Source: CAYSLC01 sp964431545
GTDB lineage: Bacteria > Desulfobacterota > Desulfobacteria > Desulfobacterales > JAABSP01
Direction of reading: 5' to 3'
DNA length: 27,198 nucleotides
Assembly: GCA_964431545.1 (NCBI GenBank)
Contig: CAYSLC010000051.1
Coordinates: forward strand, 1 to 27,198
Shown: in pieces, positions 1 through 7,174 of the stretch
How positions within the stretch are numbered: position 1 is the stretch's first letter
Layout of the letters: every line of letters begins with the position of its first letter
Program-made: the position numbers and the translations under genes
Notes under the pieces: generated by a model
Databases searched by the model: none
What the model was told of the DNA's origin: nothing
Seen by the model: only the letters and a program-made list of their open reading frames with translations

Positions 1-1041
1 ATCCAGGAGCTGATGCGCACCGAGCCCTTTGTGGTGGACATCGACGACATGGCCGAGACCGCCCGGGACAAGATCGATTTCGTGCTCGACAAGGAGAAGG
101 CGGCGCTGCACGGGGTGAGCACCGCCGCGGTGATCCAGAGCCTGCGGATCGCCCTGTCCGGGGACACCCCGGCGACGGTCCATGTCCCGGACGAACGGCA
201 GCCGCTGCTGGTGCGGATCATCCTGCCCCGGGTCCGGCGCTCCTCGGTGTCGGACCTCTCCCAGATCCCCATGAAGACGGCCACGGGAGATATGGTGCCC
301 CTGGCGGAGCTGGTGGAGATCGTGGAGAAGCCCGTGCGCCAGCCCATCTACCACAAGAACCTCGACCGGGTGGTCTTCGTGATCGCGGAGATGGCCGGGC
401 GGGCCCCGGCCGAGGCGATCCTCGACATGCAAAGCCGGCTGGCCAAGGACCCCCTGCCCGAGGGGATCCGGGCCGAATGGGCCGGGGAGGGGGAGTGGAA
501 GATCACCATCCGGGTCTTCCGGGACATGGGGATCGCCTTTGCCGCGGCGCTTCTGGGGATCTACGTGCTGCTGATCATCCAGACCAACTCCTTCTTCATG
601 CCGGTGCTCATCATGATGGCGATCCCGCTCACCCTCATCGGGGCGATGCCCGGCTACTACCTGCTCAACCTCGTCACCAACGTGACCGTGGGGGGGTTCG
701 AGACCCCGGTCTTCTTCACCGCCACCAGCATGATCGGGATGATCGCCCTGGGGGGGATCGTGATCCGCAACTCCCTGGTGCTCATCGAGTTCATCCAGGA
801 CGCCCTGGCCGAGGGGGAGAGCTTCAAGGAGGCGATCCTCCAGAGCGGCGCCATCCGGATGCGGCCGATCCTGCTGACCGCGGCCACCACGGCCCTGGGG
901 GCGTGGCCCATCACCTTCGACCCCATCTTCTCGGGCCTGGCGTGGACCCTGATCTTCGGGCTCTTCGCCTCGACCCTCTTCACGCTCCTGGTGATTCCGG
1001 TCACCTACTTCGCCCTCTACCGAAAGAGACATGCCGCATAG
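1..1041 (+). CDS. RND-family efflux transporter, inner-membrane permease, C-terminal part (5' truncated)
   Basis: This is the last ~346 residues of a resistance-nodulation-division permease (AcrB/HAE1-like superfamily), a proton-driven inner-membrane pump that works with a periplasmic adaptor and an outer-membrane channel. The reading frame is open from base 1, so the gene begins outside the window. Residues up to about 165 form the second periplasmic porter/docking half. They are followed by a run of hydrophobic helices (FAAALLGIYVLLIIQTNSFF, then the GGIVIRNSLVLIEFI helix typical of RND helices TM10/11, then a closing pair near FGLFASTLFTLLVIPVTYF) and a short basic tail RKRHAA. The substrate cannot be judged because the N-terminal half and the partner genes are off-window. 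The next gene starts inside its 3' end (11-base overlap), which suggests one transcript. Confidence 0.93.
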   Translation: MQELMRTEPFVVDIDDMAETARDKIDFVLDKEKAALHGVSTAAVIQSLRIALSGDTPATVHVPDERQPLLVRIILPRVRRSSVSDLSQIPMKTATGDMVPLAELVEIVEKPVRQPIYHKNLDRVVFVIAEMAGRAPAEAILDMQSRLAKDPLPEGIRAEWAGEGEWKITIRVFRDMGIAFAAALLGIYVLLIIQTNSFFMPVLIMMAIPLTLIGAMPGYYLLNLVTNVTVGGFETPVFFTATSMIGMIALGGIVIRNSLVLIEFIQDALAEGESFKEAILQSGAIRMRPILLTAATTALGAWPITFDPIFSGLAWTLIFGLFASTLFTLLVIPVTYFALYRKRHAA

Positions 1042-2356
1042 CGAATCGGTCCCCGATTTCCGTTCCAGGCCGCCCGCCCGCGAGCCTTACGGCGGTCCGG
1101 ACCCAAGAGCCGACGCCGCCGGGGGGTGGTCCCATGTCCACGGAATACCGCTGGATCGGGAGTTCGGATCCGAGGACAAGTTGCTCAAGGTGCTGGCGCT
1201 GGCCGCCGCGGCGATCCTCTGGTTGAGCTGTATCCATCTGGTGTTCGGACCGAATCCGGACCCCTTTTTCGAACCGGGGGTCGTCTCCCCCAAAGCGAGG
1301 ATGATGGCGGAACACCTGATGGCGCGATGGACCGAACCGGCCCTCCTGGCGGCGGAACTTAGGAGGATGGAGCGGCCCAACGAGAAGTGGGATCTGTACA
1401 ACCGGACCTTCCTGGCCATGGCCCTGGCCAACCTGGCCCTGCGGGACCCTTCCTATACCGGCCGGGCATGCGTTGTCATGGATACCATCATCGACAACAC
1501 CCTCAGAATCCGGAAAGAGAAGGGGGCTCACCATTTCCTGCCGGGCGTCGGTCCGGATCCCGATTGGGAAAACACGAGTTTCCCGGCGTCCCAGCTTTTA
1601 AACGCCCACCTCGAAATCATGATCGCCTCCCGGTTGGCGGTGGAAGAGCGGATCGATTACGGAAAACCGCTTCGGGAGATGATGAGAAACCTGGGAGCGC
1701 CGAGCGAGAACCATTTCGGCTGCGGGGAAAGCTATCCCAGAAAATGTCTGATGCTGCCCAACATCATGGCCCTTGCGGGGTACACGATGTACGACGCCCT
1801 GGAGGGCACCAACCACGGAAGCTGGATGGCGCCGCTCTGGCGGCTCAAGTTCCTGGAAAAGCTCTCGGATGAAAGAACCCGTCTCCTCTACACCGGATTC
1901 ACCATCGATGGGTATGCGTCCGACGGCTTCTACGGCCCCGAGGGATCGAGCATCTGGCTGATCACCCACCTGATGCAGCTCTTCGATCCGGAGTTGGCGA
2001 AGCGGCAGTACCGCCGCGCCCGGGAGGCGCTGTACGGGACGTTTTTGGGGTTGGGGTACTCCAGGGAATGGCCCCGGGGGGCGTCCGGGTCCTGGGATGA
2101 AGATTCGGGGGTGGTGGTCCCGGTGCTGGGGGCCTCGGCCAAGGCGACGCTATCGATGGTGGTGGCGGCGGCGGCTTTCGAAGACCAAGAGGCCCTGGGG
2201 GCGCTGCTCGCCTCGGTGGAACTTCTGGGGCTGCCCCACAGACGGGGCGACCGGCTCTCCTACCGGGCCCTGGCCGGGGCCAAGGAGTCGCTGCTCTTCT
2301 ATGCCATGGTCCAGGGGCCGCTCTGGGACCGCTTCCGGGAGCTTCGGGAATATTGA
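1031..2356 (+). CDS. Membrane-anchored (alpha/alpha)6-barrel protein resembling linalool dehydratase/isomerase
   Basis: A 441-residue protein with one predicted N-terminal membrane segment (about residues 54-76, LLKVLALAAAAILWLSCIHL) followed by a helical globular domain. From memory, the globular part lines up along its length with Castellaniella linalool dehydratase/isomerase. Shared features are an N-terminal W-D/E-L then an L-x-DP region, an EN-to-HL stretch (LNAHLEIMI, with a His at the place of LDI His129), a Cys-containing CGESYPRKC loop followed by YDALEGT (LDI has YDRLHGT), a W-G-D-x-D-x-G-like loop (SGSWDEDSG), and a final LSYRAL segment. The first Cys fits the LDI position; the second appears displaced by about four residues, so activity may differ. 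The ATG at 1031 overlaps the RND gene. A better ribosome site precedes ATG 1134 in another frame, so the true N-terminus is uncertain. It ends in a TTGA overlap with the next gene. Confidence 0.6.
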   Translation: MPHSESVPDFRSRPPAREPYGGPDPRADAAGGWSHVHGIPLDREFGSEDKLLKVLALAAAAILWLSCIHLVFGPNPDPFFEPGVVSPKARMMAEHLMARWTEPALLAAELRRMERPNEKWDLYNRTFLAMALANLALRDPSYTGRACVVMDTIIDNTLRIRKEKGAHHFLPGVGPDPDWENTSFPASQLLNAHLEIMIASRLAVEERIDYGKPLREMMRNLGAPSENHFGCGESYPRKCLMLPNIMALAGYTMYDALEGTNHGSWMAPLWRLKFLEKLSDERTRLLYTGFTIDGYASDGFYGPEGSSIWLITHLMQLFDPELAKRQYRRAREALYGTFLGLGYSREWPRGASGSWDEDSGVVVPVLGASAKATLSMVVAAAAFEDQEALGALLASVELLGLPHRRGDRLSYRALAGAKESLLFYAMVQGPLWDRFRELREY

Positions 2357-2655
2357 CCCCCAAGGCGCGCCTCATCCGATCGATTCGCCGGATCCGCCGA
2401 TTCCTGTCGAGGTTCCACCACGCCCGGTTCGTCACCCACGCGGCGGGCGTCTCCCTGGTCTTCGGGCTCCTTTACCTGCTGGGATTCGGCTGGTTTGCGG
2501 ACGCCCTGTCTGGGGAGGCGACCACCCCGTTCCCCCTGCTCCCCTTCGGGGCGCTCTACGCCCTTTTCCATCTCCTCTTCGTCCTGGTGGTGCCGATCCT
2601 CCTTCTGGCCGCCGCCTTCGGAAAGGCCCTGCGGCTGCTGTGGAACCTCCTGTGA
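2353..2655 (+). CDS. Small basic two-helix membrane protein, unknown function
   Basis: A 100-residue protein starting at TTG in a TTGA overlap with the stop of the preceding gene, an arrangement that usually means translational coupling. The N-terminus is very basic (MTPKARLIRSIRRIRRFLSR) and is followed by two hydrophobic helices, about residues 33-51 (GVSLVFGLLYLLGFGWFADA) and 67-95 (LYALFHLLFVLVVPILLLAA). The positive-inside rule puts the N-terminus in the cytoplasm. I do not recognise a family. Its position behind the RND pump and the LDI-like protein suggests a membrane accessory to one of them, but that is inference. Confidence 0.7.
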   Translation: MTPKARLIRSIRRIRRFLSRFHHARFVTHAAGVSLVFGLLYLLGFGWFADALSGEATTPFPLLPFGALYALFHLLFVLVVPILLLAAAFGKALRLLWNLL

Positions 2656-2705
2656 CGGCCGCCTTCCGGGGCGGTCCTCCGGCGTCTTTTCATGGCGGTT
2701 TTCCC

Positions 2706-2734
2706 TTGCAATCCCTCCCATATCCCTTTAGCAT
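2706..2734 (+). promoter_or_regulatory. Candidate sigma-70 promoter for the 2903 gene
   Basis: TTGCAA at 2706-2711 and TAGCAT at 2729-2734 are separated by 17 bp in a 247-bp gene-free stretch that is less GC-rich than its surroundings. It would give a leader of about 160 nt before ATG 2903. The -10 box matches four of six consensus bases. Confidence 0.4.
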
Positions 2735-2902
2735 AAGGCCAATATCAGACGGATCACAAATCGTTCCAACCCCGGCGTCCGGGCCCCGGGCCCGGTCTCG
2801 CGGCCGGCGGCCCGCGGACGCGGCGTCCGACGCCGGCGACGGTCCGGGAAAGGGGAGAGCGGTTTCACGATCCTCCGGCAAAGGCGAAGACGGGTACGGA
2901 AG

Positions 2903-3574
2903 ATGGCGGACAGAGCAGGGATTCGGAAGCCGAAAACACCTCGACCGAAGGATGCGGGGGGGGATATCAGAAGGTATTTCGAGAAGATCCACAAGGATTG
3001 CGACCGCATCTTCGCCGAATCGATGGAGAAGAACGAGCGGTTCATCCAGGTCCGCCATTTTTCCAACATCATCTGTGAGTTCGCCGAAGCGGTGCCGGAG
3101 GCCAAGGAGGCGGAGCTGCTCATGGTCATCCCCCATCAGCTCGAATCCGGCGCCCTCAATCTTTCCCTCGGCCTCTACCGGCAGGCCTTCGCCTCCCTGA
3201 GACTCACCCTGGAACTCTCCCTGGCGGCCACCTTCTTCTCCATCAACAAACTCGAATACATGGAATGGAAGAACGGCTCCGGGGACATCCAGTGGTCCCG
3301 GGTGATCGACGAGGAGAACGGGGTCCTCTCCCGGCGCTTCGCCCACGCCTTCTTCCCGGAGCTTGCGGATCGGATCTCCGAGGTCAACGAACGGACCCGG
3401 CTGGTCTACCGGCGGCTGTCGGAGTTCATCTACGGCAACTACCACAGCTGGCGCAAAAGCGGCCTTCAACTGGAGAGGGACCCGCGCATGGAGGACCTCT
3501 TCTTCCAGTACCTGGACGAGATCATCCACATCGTGACCTTCATCATGGCCTGCCGGTACATGGTTTCCGCCTGA
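2903..3574 (+). CDS. Hypothetical all-helical protein, possibly HEPN/DUF5677-like
   Basis: A 223-residue protein without signal peptide or membrane segment, starting at ATG 2903. It is rich in predicted amphipathic helices. The central segment LYRQAFASLRLTLELSLAAT followed later by YRRLSEFIYGNYHSW resembles the R-x-x-LE ... Y-x-x-LS-x-(F/Y)-(V/I)-H layout seen in DUF5677 and AbiU2-like HEPN proteins, many of which belong to toxin or defence loci. The usual motif His is Tyr here, with a His four residues later. The similarity is my reading of a pattern, not an alignment. It stands alone: about 250 bases of gene-free DNA precede it, and the ferredoxin 230 bases downstream has its own leader. 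No antitoxin-like partner is visible. Confidence 0.75.
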   Translation: MADRAGIRKPKTPRPKDAGGDIRRYFEKIHKDCDRIFAESMEKNERFIQVRHFSNIICEFAEAVPEAKEAELLMVIPHQLESGALNLSLGLYRQAFASLRLTLELSLAATFFSINKLEYMEWKNGSGDIQWSRVIDEENGVLSRRFAHAFFPELADRISEVNERTRLVYRRLSEFIYGNYHSWRKSGLQLERDPRMEDLFFQYLDEIIHIVTFIMACRYMVSA

Positions 3575-3657
3575 TCCCCCCAGGGGCCGGAGGGCGGATC
3601 CGCCCCGGCTCCCCGCCCCGCCGAATCCCGCCCCGAAGTCCGGAAAGCGGGATTGGG

Positions 3658-3739
3658 TTGGAGAATCCGCCGGACTGCGCTACAATGGATCCCATCGTCC
3701 CGGGAAACGGTTCCCGGCCCAAACGGACCGAACGGTCCG
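3658..3739 (+). promoter_or_regulatory. Candidate promoter and palindromic operator of the ferredoxin gene
   Basis: TACAAT at 3681-3686 is a good -10 box with a weak TTGGAG 17 bp upstream. About 45 bases further down lies a perfect inverted repeat, CGGACCG-AA-CGGTCCG (3724-3739), which could be an operator or a leader hairpin. The ferredoxin start at 3807 has a strong AAGGAGG ribosome site directly before it. Confidence 0.35.
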
Positions 3740-3806
3740 AACGATCCCCGGCCGCCGACGCGGCCGATCACCCGGCCGGAACCCGGCCGCCGATCAAGGA
3801 GGGTAC

Positions 3807-4001
3807 ATGAAGGTCAGGATCGACTACGATCTGTGCATGGGAGACCGGAACTGCAACAAGGTCTGTCCGGAGGTCTTCCAATACGACGAGGACAAGATGG
3901 TCTCCAACGTCATCGTCGACGAAGTCCCCGCCGGGCTGGAGGAGAAGGTGCGCAAGGCGGCGCGGGAATGCGTCCCGGAGGCCATCATCATCGAGGAATA
4001 A
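3807..4001 (+). CDS. Single-cluster ferredoxin with an Asp cluster-ligand position
   Basis: A 64-residue soluble electron carrier. The motif C10-x2-D13-x2-C16-x3-C20-P plus the distal C55 matches mono-cluster bacterial/archaeal ferredoxins. As in Pyrococcus furiosus ferredoxin, the second ligand position is Asp instead of Cys, which in that protein gives a [4Fe-4S] cluster that converts easily to [3Fe-4S]. C20 corresponds to the Cys that forms a disulfide there, but its partner position is Lys47, so the disulfide cannot form. The start is fixed by an AAGGAGG site five bases upstream. The stop lies nine bases from the stop of the convergent flavin reductase, a natural electron partner by family, although the two genes are on opposite strands. 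Confidence 0.93.
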   Translation: MKVRIDYDLCMGDRNCNKVCPEVFQYDEDKMVSNVIVDEVPAGLEEKVRKAARECVPEAIIIEE

Positions 4002-4009
4002 CAGGCCGG

Positions 4010-4669
4010 CTAATAGAAGACCTCTATGTAGACCCGGGAGTCGGGGAACCGGTCGTCCACGGCCAAGGTGGCGTCCCGGATCATCTCCCGCCGGCCGCAG
4101 AGGTAGAAGTCGTAGGCGCCGGCGGGAAGCCGCCGCTCGATGTATTCGGTGACCCTGCCGGCGAAGCCCCCCGCCTGCCGGGCGGCGTCGGGCTCCGCAT
4201 CCGACAGGCAGGGGATGTAGGCGGCCGCCGCGGCCCGGAGACGCTTTTGGTAGTAGAGTTCCCGGTCCGTCCGGACCCCGTGGAGGAGGGTGAAGCCGGA
4301 GATCCCCGACCGGGCCATGGAGACGAAGGGGGCGACCCCGGTGCCCGTGGCCGCGAAGACCGCCGGCCGCGGCGAAGGGTGGTGGGTGAAATAGCCGTGG
4401 GGGCCCGTGAACCGTACCTCCGCGCCCACGGCCGCATCGGCCAGATGGGCCGAGAAGGTCCCCTCCCCGATCTTCCGGATACAGAGCCCCAGGGAGGGGG
4501 CGTCCGGAGAGGTGATGAGGGAGTAGTCCCGCCGGATTTCCCCCGAGATGAACCGAAGGTACTGGCCCGGAGCGAACCGGAACCCGTCCGGCCGGGCCAC
4601 CTCGATTTCGAAGGTCCGGAAGGAGAGCCACCGCCGGCTGAGCAGCCGGGCATTGTGGGTGCGTTCCAT
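4010..4669 (-). CDS. FAD/NAD(P)-binding ferredoxin reductase-like oxidoreductase
   Basis: A 219-residue flavoprotein of the ferredoxin-NADP reductase superfamily that moves electrons between NAD(P)H and a one-electron carrier. Residues 1-95 form the FAD-binding barrel with the R-x-Y-S motif (RDYS, 47-50). Residues 103-219 form the nucleotide-binding half with GTGVAPF (109-115) and the CG-x3-M motif (FYLCGRREM). The protein ends VYIEVFY; a terminal aromatic of this kind stacks on the flavin in plant-type enzymes. There is no built-in iron-sulfur domain, so an external carrier is needed. The ferredoxin gene nine bases away on the other strand is the obvious candidate. It is the last gene of a four-gene operon, three bases after the cobalamin adenosyltransferase. 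Confidence 0.9.
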   Translation of the reverse strand: MERTHNARLLSRRWLSFRTFEIEVARPDGFRFAPGQYLRFISGEIRRDYSLITSPDAPSLGLCIRKIGEGTFSAHLADAAVGAEVRFTGPHGYFTHHPSPRPAVFAATGTGVAPFVSMARSGISGFTLLHGVRTDRELYYQKRLRAAAAAYIPCLSDAEPDAARQAGGFAGRVTEYIERRLPAGAYDFYLCGRREMIRDATLAVDDRFPDSRVYIEVFY

Positions 4670-4672
4670 CGG

Positions 4673-5242
4673 TCATCCCTCCCAGATGGCGTCCGCCACT
4701 CCGCCGGCCTGGTTGCAGGTCCGGGCGAGGACGAAGAGGTAGTCGGACAGCCGGTTGACGTAGGCGAGGATGTGGCCGTACGGCGAGTCCTCCGGAAGGG
4801 TCCGGGGGTCCCCGACCATCGACACCAGCCGTCGCTCGGCCCGCCGGCACTCGGCCCGGGCCAGATGGGCCCACGCCGAGGAGGGGTGGCCCCCCGGCAG
4901 GACAAACCGCCGCAGGGGGGGCAGGCGCCGGTCCATGGCATCGATGGCGTCTTCGAGCGCCTTGACGTCGGCCCGGCCGATCCGGGTGAGATGGACGGTC
5001 AGGGGCGAGTCGGGCGCGGTGGCCACCCAGGCGCAGATCCGCATCAGCACCCCCTGGATCGTCTCGATCTCCTCCCGCCGGGGTCCTTCCCGCCCCGGCA
5101 GGTGGGCCGCCAGGGCCCCCATGGAGGCGTTCAGGGCGTCCACCGCCCCCACCGCCTCCACACGGCCATCGTCCTTGGGGACCCGCTCCCCGCTGAAGAG
5201 GCTCGTCTTCCCCCGTTCCCCCCGGCCGGTGTAGATCTTCAC
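4673..5242 (-). CDS. Cob(I)yrinic acid a,c-diamide/cob(I)alamin adenosyltransferase, PduO type
   Basis: A 189-residue enzyme that transfers the adenosyl group of ATP to cob(I)alamin, giving coenzyme B12. I place the start at GTG 5242, where the family N-terminus begins (VKIYTGRGERGKTSLFSGER, the ATP-binding T-G-x-G-x-x-G-x-T-S-L signature). A longer upstream frame exists but its translation looks unlike protein. Further hallmarks are the R-x-x-x-R-x-A-E-R-R helix (RAECRRAERRL) and the VNRLSDYLFVLAR corrinoid-site motif. GTG overlaps the stop of the upstream nucleotidyltransferase as GTGA. The second Gly-Asp of the usual GDKG loop is GERG here. The flavin reductase immediately downstream could reduce Co(II) to Co(I); this is inference. 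Confidence 0.92.
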   Translation of the reverse strand: MKIYTGRGERGKTSLFSGERVPKDDGRVEAVGAVDALNASMGALAAHLPGREGPRREEIETIQGVLMRICAWVATAPDSPLTVHLTRIGRADVKALEDAIDAMDRRLPPLRRFVLPGGHPSSAWAHLARAECRRAERRLVSMVGDPRTLPEDSPYGHILAYVNRLSDYLFVLARTCNQAGGVADAIWEG

Positions 5243-5871
5243 GCCCGCGCCCTCCGGTCTTCCGCCATCCGCCGCAATCGTCCGGGAATGTCCCACCCCG
5301 CCATCAGCCGGGCCGCCGCCGGGGGGACCAGGTGCTCCCAGGGGTCCCCGGCGGCCATCCGGCCCCGCACGTCGGTGCCGCTGATCCCCTTCTCTTCCGG
5401 GGGAACCTCCCACAAAAGGTGGGTCCGGAGCCCCAGACTCCGGAAATACGCCTGCTTCCGCCGGCCCCAGTCGTCGTAGATGGTGAGGAAGAAGAGGGCG
5501 TCCACGGGAACATAGTACCGGTACCGATCCGGAAGATTGATGGGCAGGGGGACCACCGAAACGTCGCCCGGATCGACCCCCGCCGCGAAAATCGCGGCCG
5601 AGACCATCCGGTACCTTTCGAAATAGGTCAGCGGGTTGGCCCCGGGGGCGCTCCGCTCCGGGTCCGACCGCTCTTCCCGGATCAGGAAGGGGTCGGGGTT
5701 GGTGATGCCCACCACCAGGTGGCGGCAGAGGGCTTTCCCGGCCATGAGGTATCTCATGTGGTCGTTGTGGAGCACCTGGAACCGGCCGTGGATCACCCCG
5801 ATCTCCGCCGGTTTTGCCGGGGGGACCGTTCCGGTGGATCCCGGCCGGTCAGGGAAGCCGGAAGGGCTCAT
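5239..5871 (-). CDS. Nucleotidyltransferase of the nicotinamide/nicotinate-nucleotide adenylyltransferase type
   Basis: A 210-residue protein of the HIGH-type nucleotidyltransferase superfamily. The nearest named function is adenylyl transfer to NMN or NaMN in NAD synthesis, as in archaeal NadM. Signatures are GRFQVLHNDH (residues 29-38) for the ATP-binding H-x-x-H and ISGTDVRGRM for the C-terminal IS-x-T-x-(I/V)R motif. The usual Gly of H-x-G-H is Asp. The central loop with PLPINLPDRYRYYVP differs from classical NadM, so the substrate could be another nucleotide. The ATG at 5871 overlaps the upstream gene by 23 bases. The end forms a GTGA overlap with the cobalamin adenosyltransferase. Confidence 0.82.
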   Translation of the reverse strand: MSPSGFPDRPGSTGTVPPAKPAEIGVIHGRFQVLHNDHMRYLMAGKALCRHLVVGITNPDPFLIREERSDPERSAPGANPLTYFERYRMVSAAIFAAGVDPGDVSVVPLPINLPDRYRYYVPVDALFFLTIYDDWGRRKQAYFRSLGLRTHLLWEVPPEEKGISGTDVRGRMAAGDPWEHLVPPAAARLMAGWDIPGRLRRMAEDRRARA

Positions 5872-7174
5872 AGTCTCCCGGCCAGTAGCACTGGTCGACG
5901 GGGGTATCCATCAACCCCCGGAGCTTGACCCGGTCCAGGTGGTTGAGGACCATGTACATCAGCTCCCGTCCCCGGATATGTCCCAGAAGGCCGGCGGCGG
6001 CATCGATCTCGTTGAACTTCGCCACCCGGTCCCGGCGGACCCCGGTCCCGTGGAAGGTGAGGGGGACCGGTTCGCCGGAATGGACCAGCGGCCCGGCGCT
6101 GGGGGTCGAATGGTCGGCGGTGAGGATCAGCATGACGTTGGGGTCGTCCCGCAGCGGCCCGAGGGTCTCGCCGATTCCCAGATCGAGCTGTTCGATCACC
6201 CGTCTCTTGGCCGAGACGTCCTTGGTGTGGCCCGCCTGGTCCGGCGTCTTGGTGTGGACGTGGATGAACTCGTACCGTCCCAGAAGCTCCCGGGCCACCG
6301 CCAGCCGCGCCGCCATGTCGGCCCGGGGATCGCCGGTGTCCGGCACCTCCCTGAAATCGAGCCCCAGGTAGGCGCAGAGGCCCCGGTAGACGCCGCCCGA
6401 CGCCACGGAGACCCCGCTCAACCCGTACCGCTCCCGGAAGAAGGGCACGCTCTTCAATTGGCCGGCGCGCTGGGTGACGACGGCGTTGATGAGCGGGAGA
6501 TCCCGTTTTTTCCGGGCCAGGTTGACGGGGTGCTCCCGGAGCCGGTGGTAGGTCCATACCAGGTAGGCCTTCAGGGCCGCCGCCGTATCCACGGCCAGAG
6601 GGTTGCGGCCGTGGTCCGACCAGGGCTTGATCTCCGAAAGGGGCTGCCCCTCCAGAATGGGGTCGGAGTCGGTGATGAAGGGGGCCACCTCTCCGTGGAG
6701 GGTGATGATCCCGAAACGGCCGCCGGTCTGGTGGAACCGGACCATGATCCCCTTATGTTCAAAGGCGGACACGGCGGAAAAGAGGGCCTTCTCCTCCTCT
6801 CCGGCGCAGGGGACGGCGGTGTCGCCGAGGAGGAGCCGCCCCTGCTTTTCCGCCACCGAAGAGAAGTGGCCCAGGACCGCCACGTCCTCGGGCCGCAGCG
6901 GGATCCCCGCGCCCAGGGCTTCCAAGGCCCCCCGGCCGGGGAACTCGGCCGTGCCGTAGCCGAACATGGCGAAGTGGGCGGTCTCGCTGGGAAGGGCCAG
7001 CCCCGGTTCGGCGGCGTGGTAGAGGCCGTTGGCGCCCTCGGCGGCCAGCGCGTCCAGGGCGGGCGTGCGGGCGGCTTCCAGGGGGGTGCGGTGGTCCAGC
7101 TCGGCGTAGGCTCGATCCCCGAGGCCGTCGAGCAGGATCAGCACGCACTTTCGACATTTCTTATCTGGTGTCAT
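5849..7174 (-). CDS. Alkaline-phosphatase-fold enzyme related to archaeal-type phosphoglycerate mutase
   Basis: A 441-residue metal-dependent enzyme of the alkaline phosphatase superfamily. VLILLDGLGDR (residues 11-21) gives the first metal Asp, the PSETAHFAMFGY loop the probable nucleophilic Ser63, and HVHTKTPDQAGH and LTADHST the C-terminal Asp/His metal ligands. TPLEAARTPALDALAAEG is typical of cofactor-independent phosphoglycerate mutases of the ApgM group, so an isomerase of 2- and 3-phosphoglycerate is the best guess; phosphatase or phosphodiesterase activity is possible. I prefer ATG 7174 because the family motif follows directly; ATG 7195 is an alternative. Neither has a strong ribosome site. 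It is the first gene of the minus-strand operon reaching to 4010. Confidence 0.85.
   Translation of the reverse strand: MTPDKKCRKCVLILLDGLGDRAYAELDHRTPLEAARTPALDALAAEGANGLYHAAEPGLALPSETAHFAMFGYGTAEFPGRGALEALGAGIPLRPEDVAVLGHFSSVAEKQGRLLLGDTAVPCAGEEEKALFSAVSAFEHKGIMVRFHQTGGRFGIITLHGEVAPFITDSDPILEGQPLSEIKPWSDHGRNPLAVDTAAALKAYLVWTYHRLREHPVNLARKKRDLPLINAVVTQRAGQLKSVPFFRERYGLSGVSVASGGVYRGLCAYLGLDFREVPDTGDPRADMAARLAVARELLGRYEFIHVHTKTPDQAGHTKDVSAKRRVIEQLDLGIGETLGPLRDDPNVMLILTADHSTPSAGPLVHSGEPVPLTFHGTGVRRDRVAKFNEIDAAAGLLGHIRGRELMYMVLNHLDRVKLRGLMDTPVDQCYWPGDYEPFRLP

Noticed and set aside
3653..5479. Long plus-strand open frame opposite the reductase/adenosyltransferase genes
   Set aside because: Its translation is Gly/Pro/Arg-rich with no family motif; the minus strand holds well-recognised enzymes. 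Long antisense frames are expected at this GC content.
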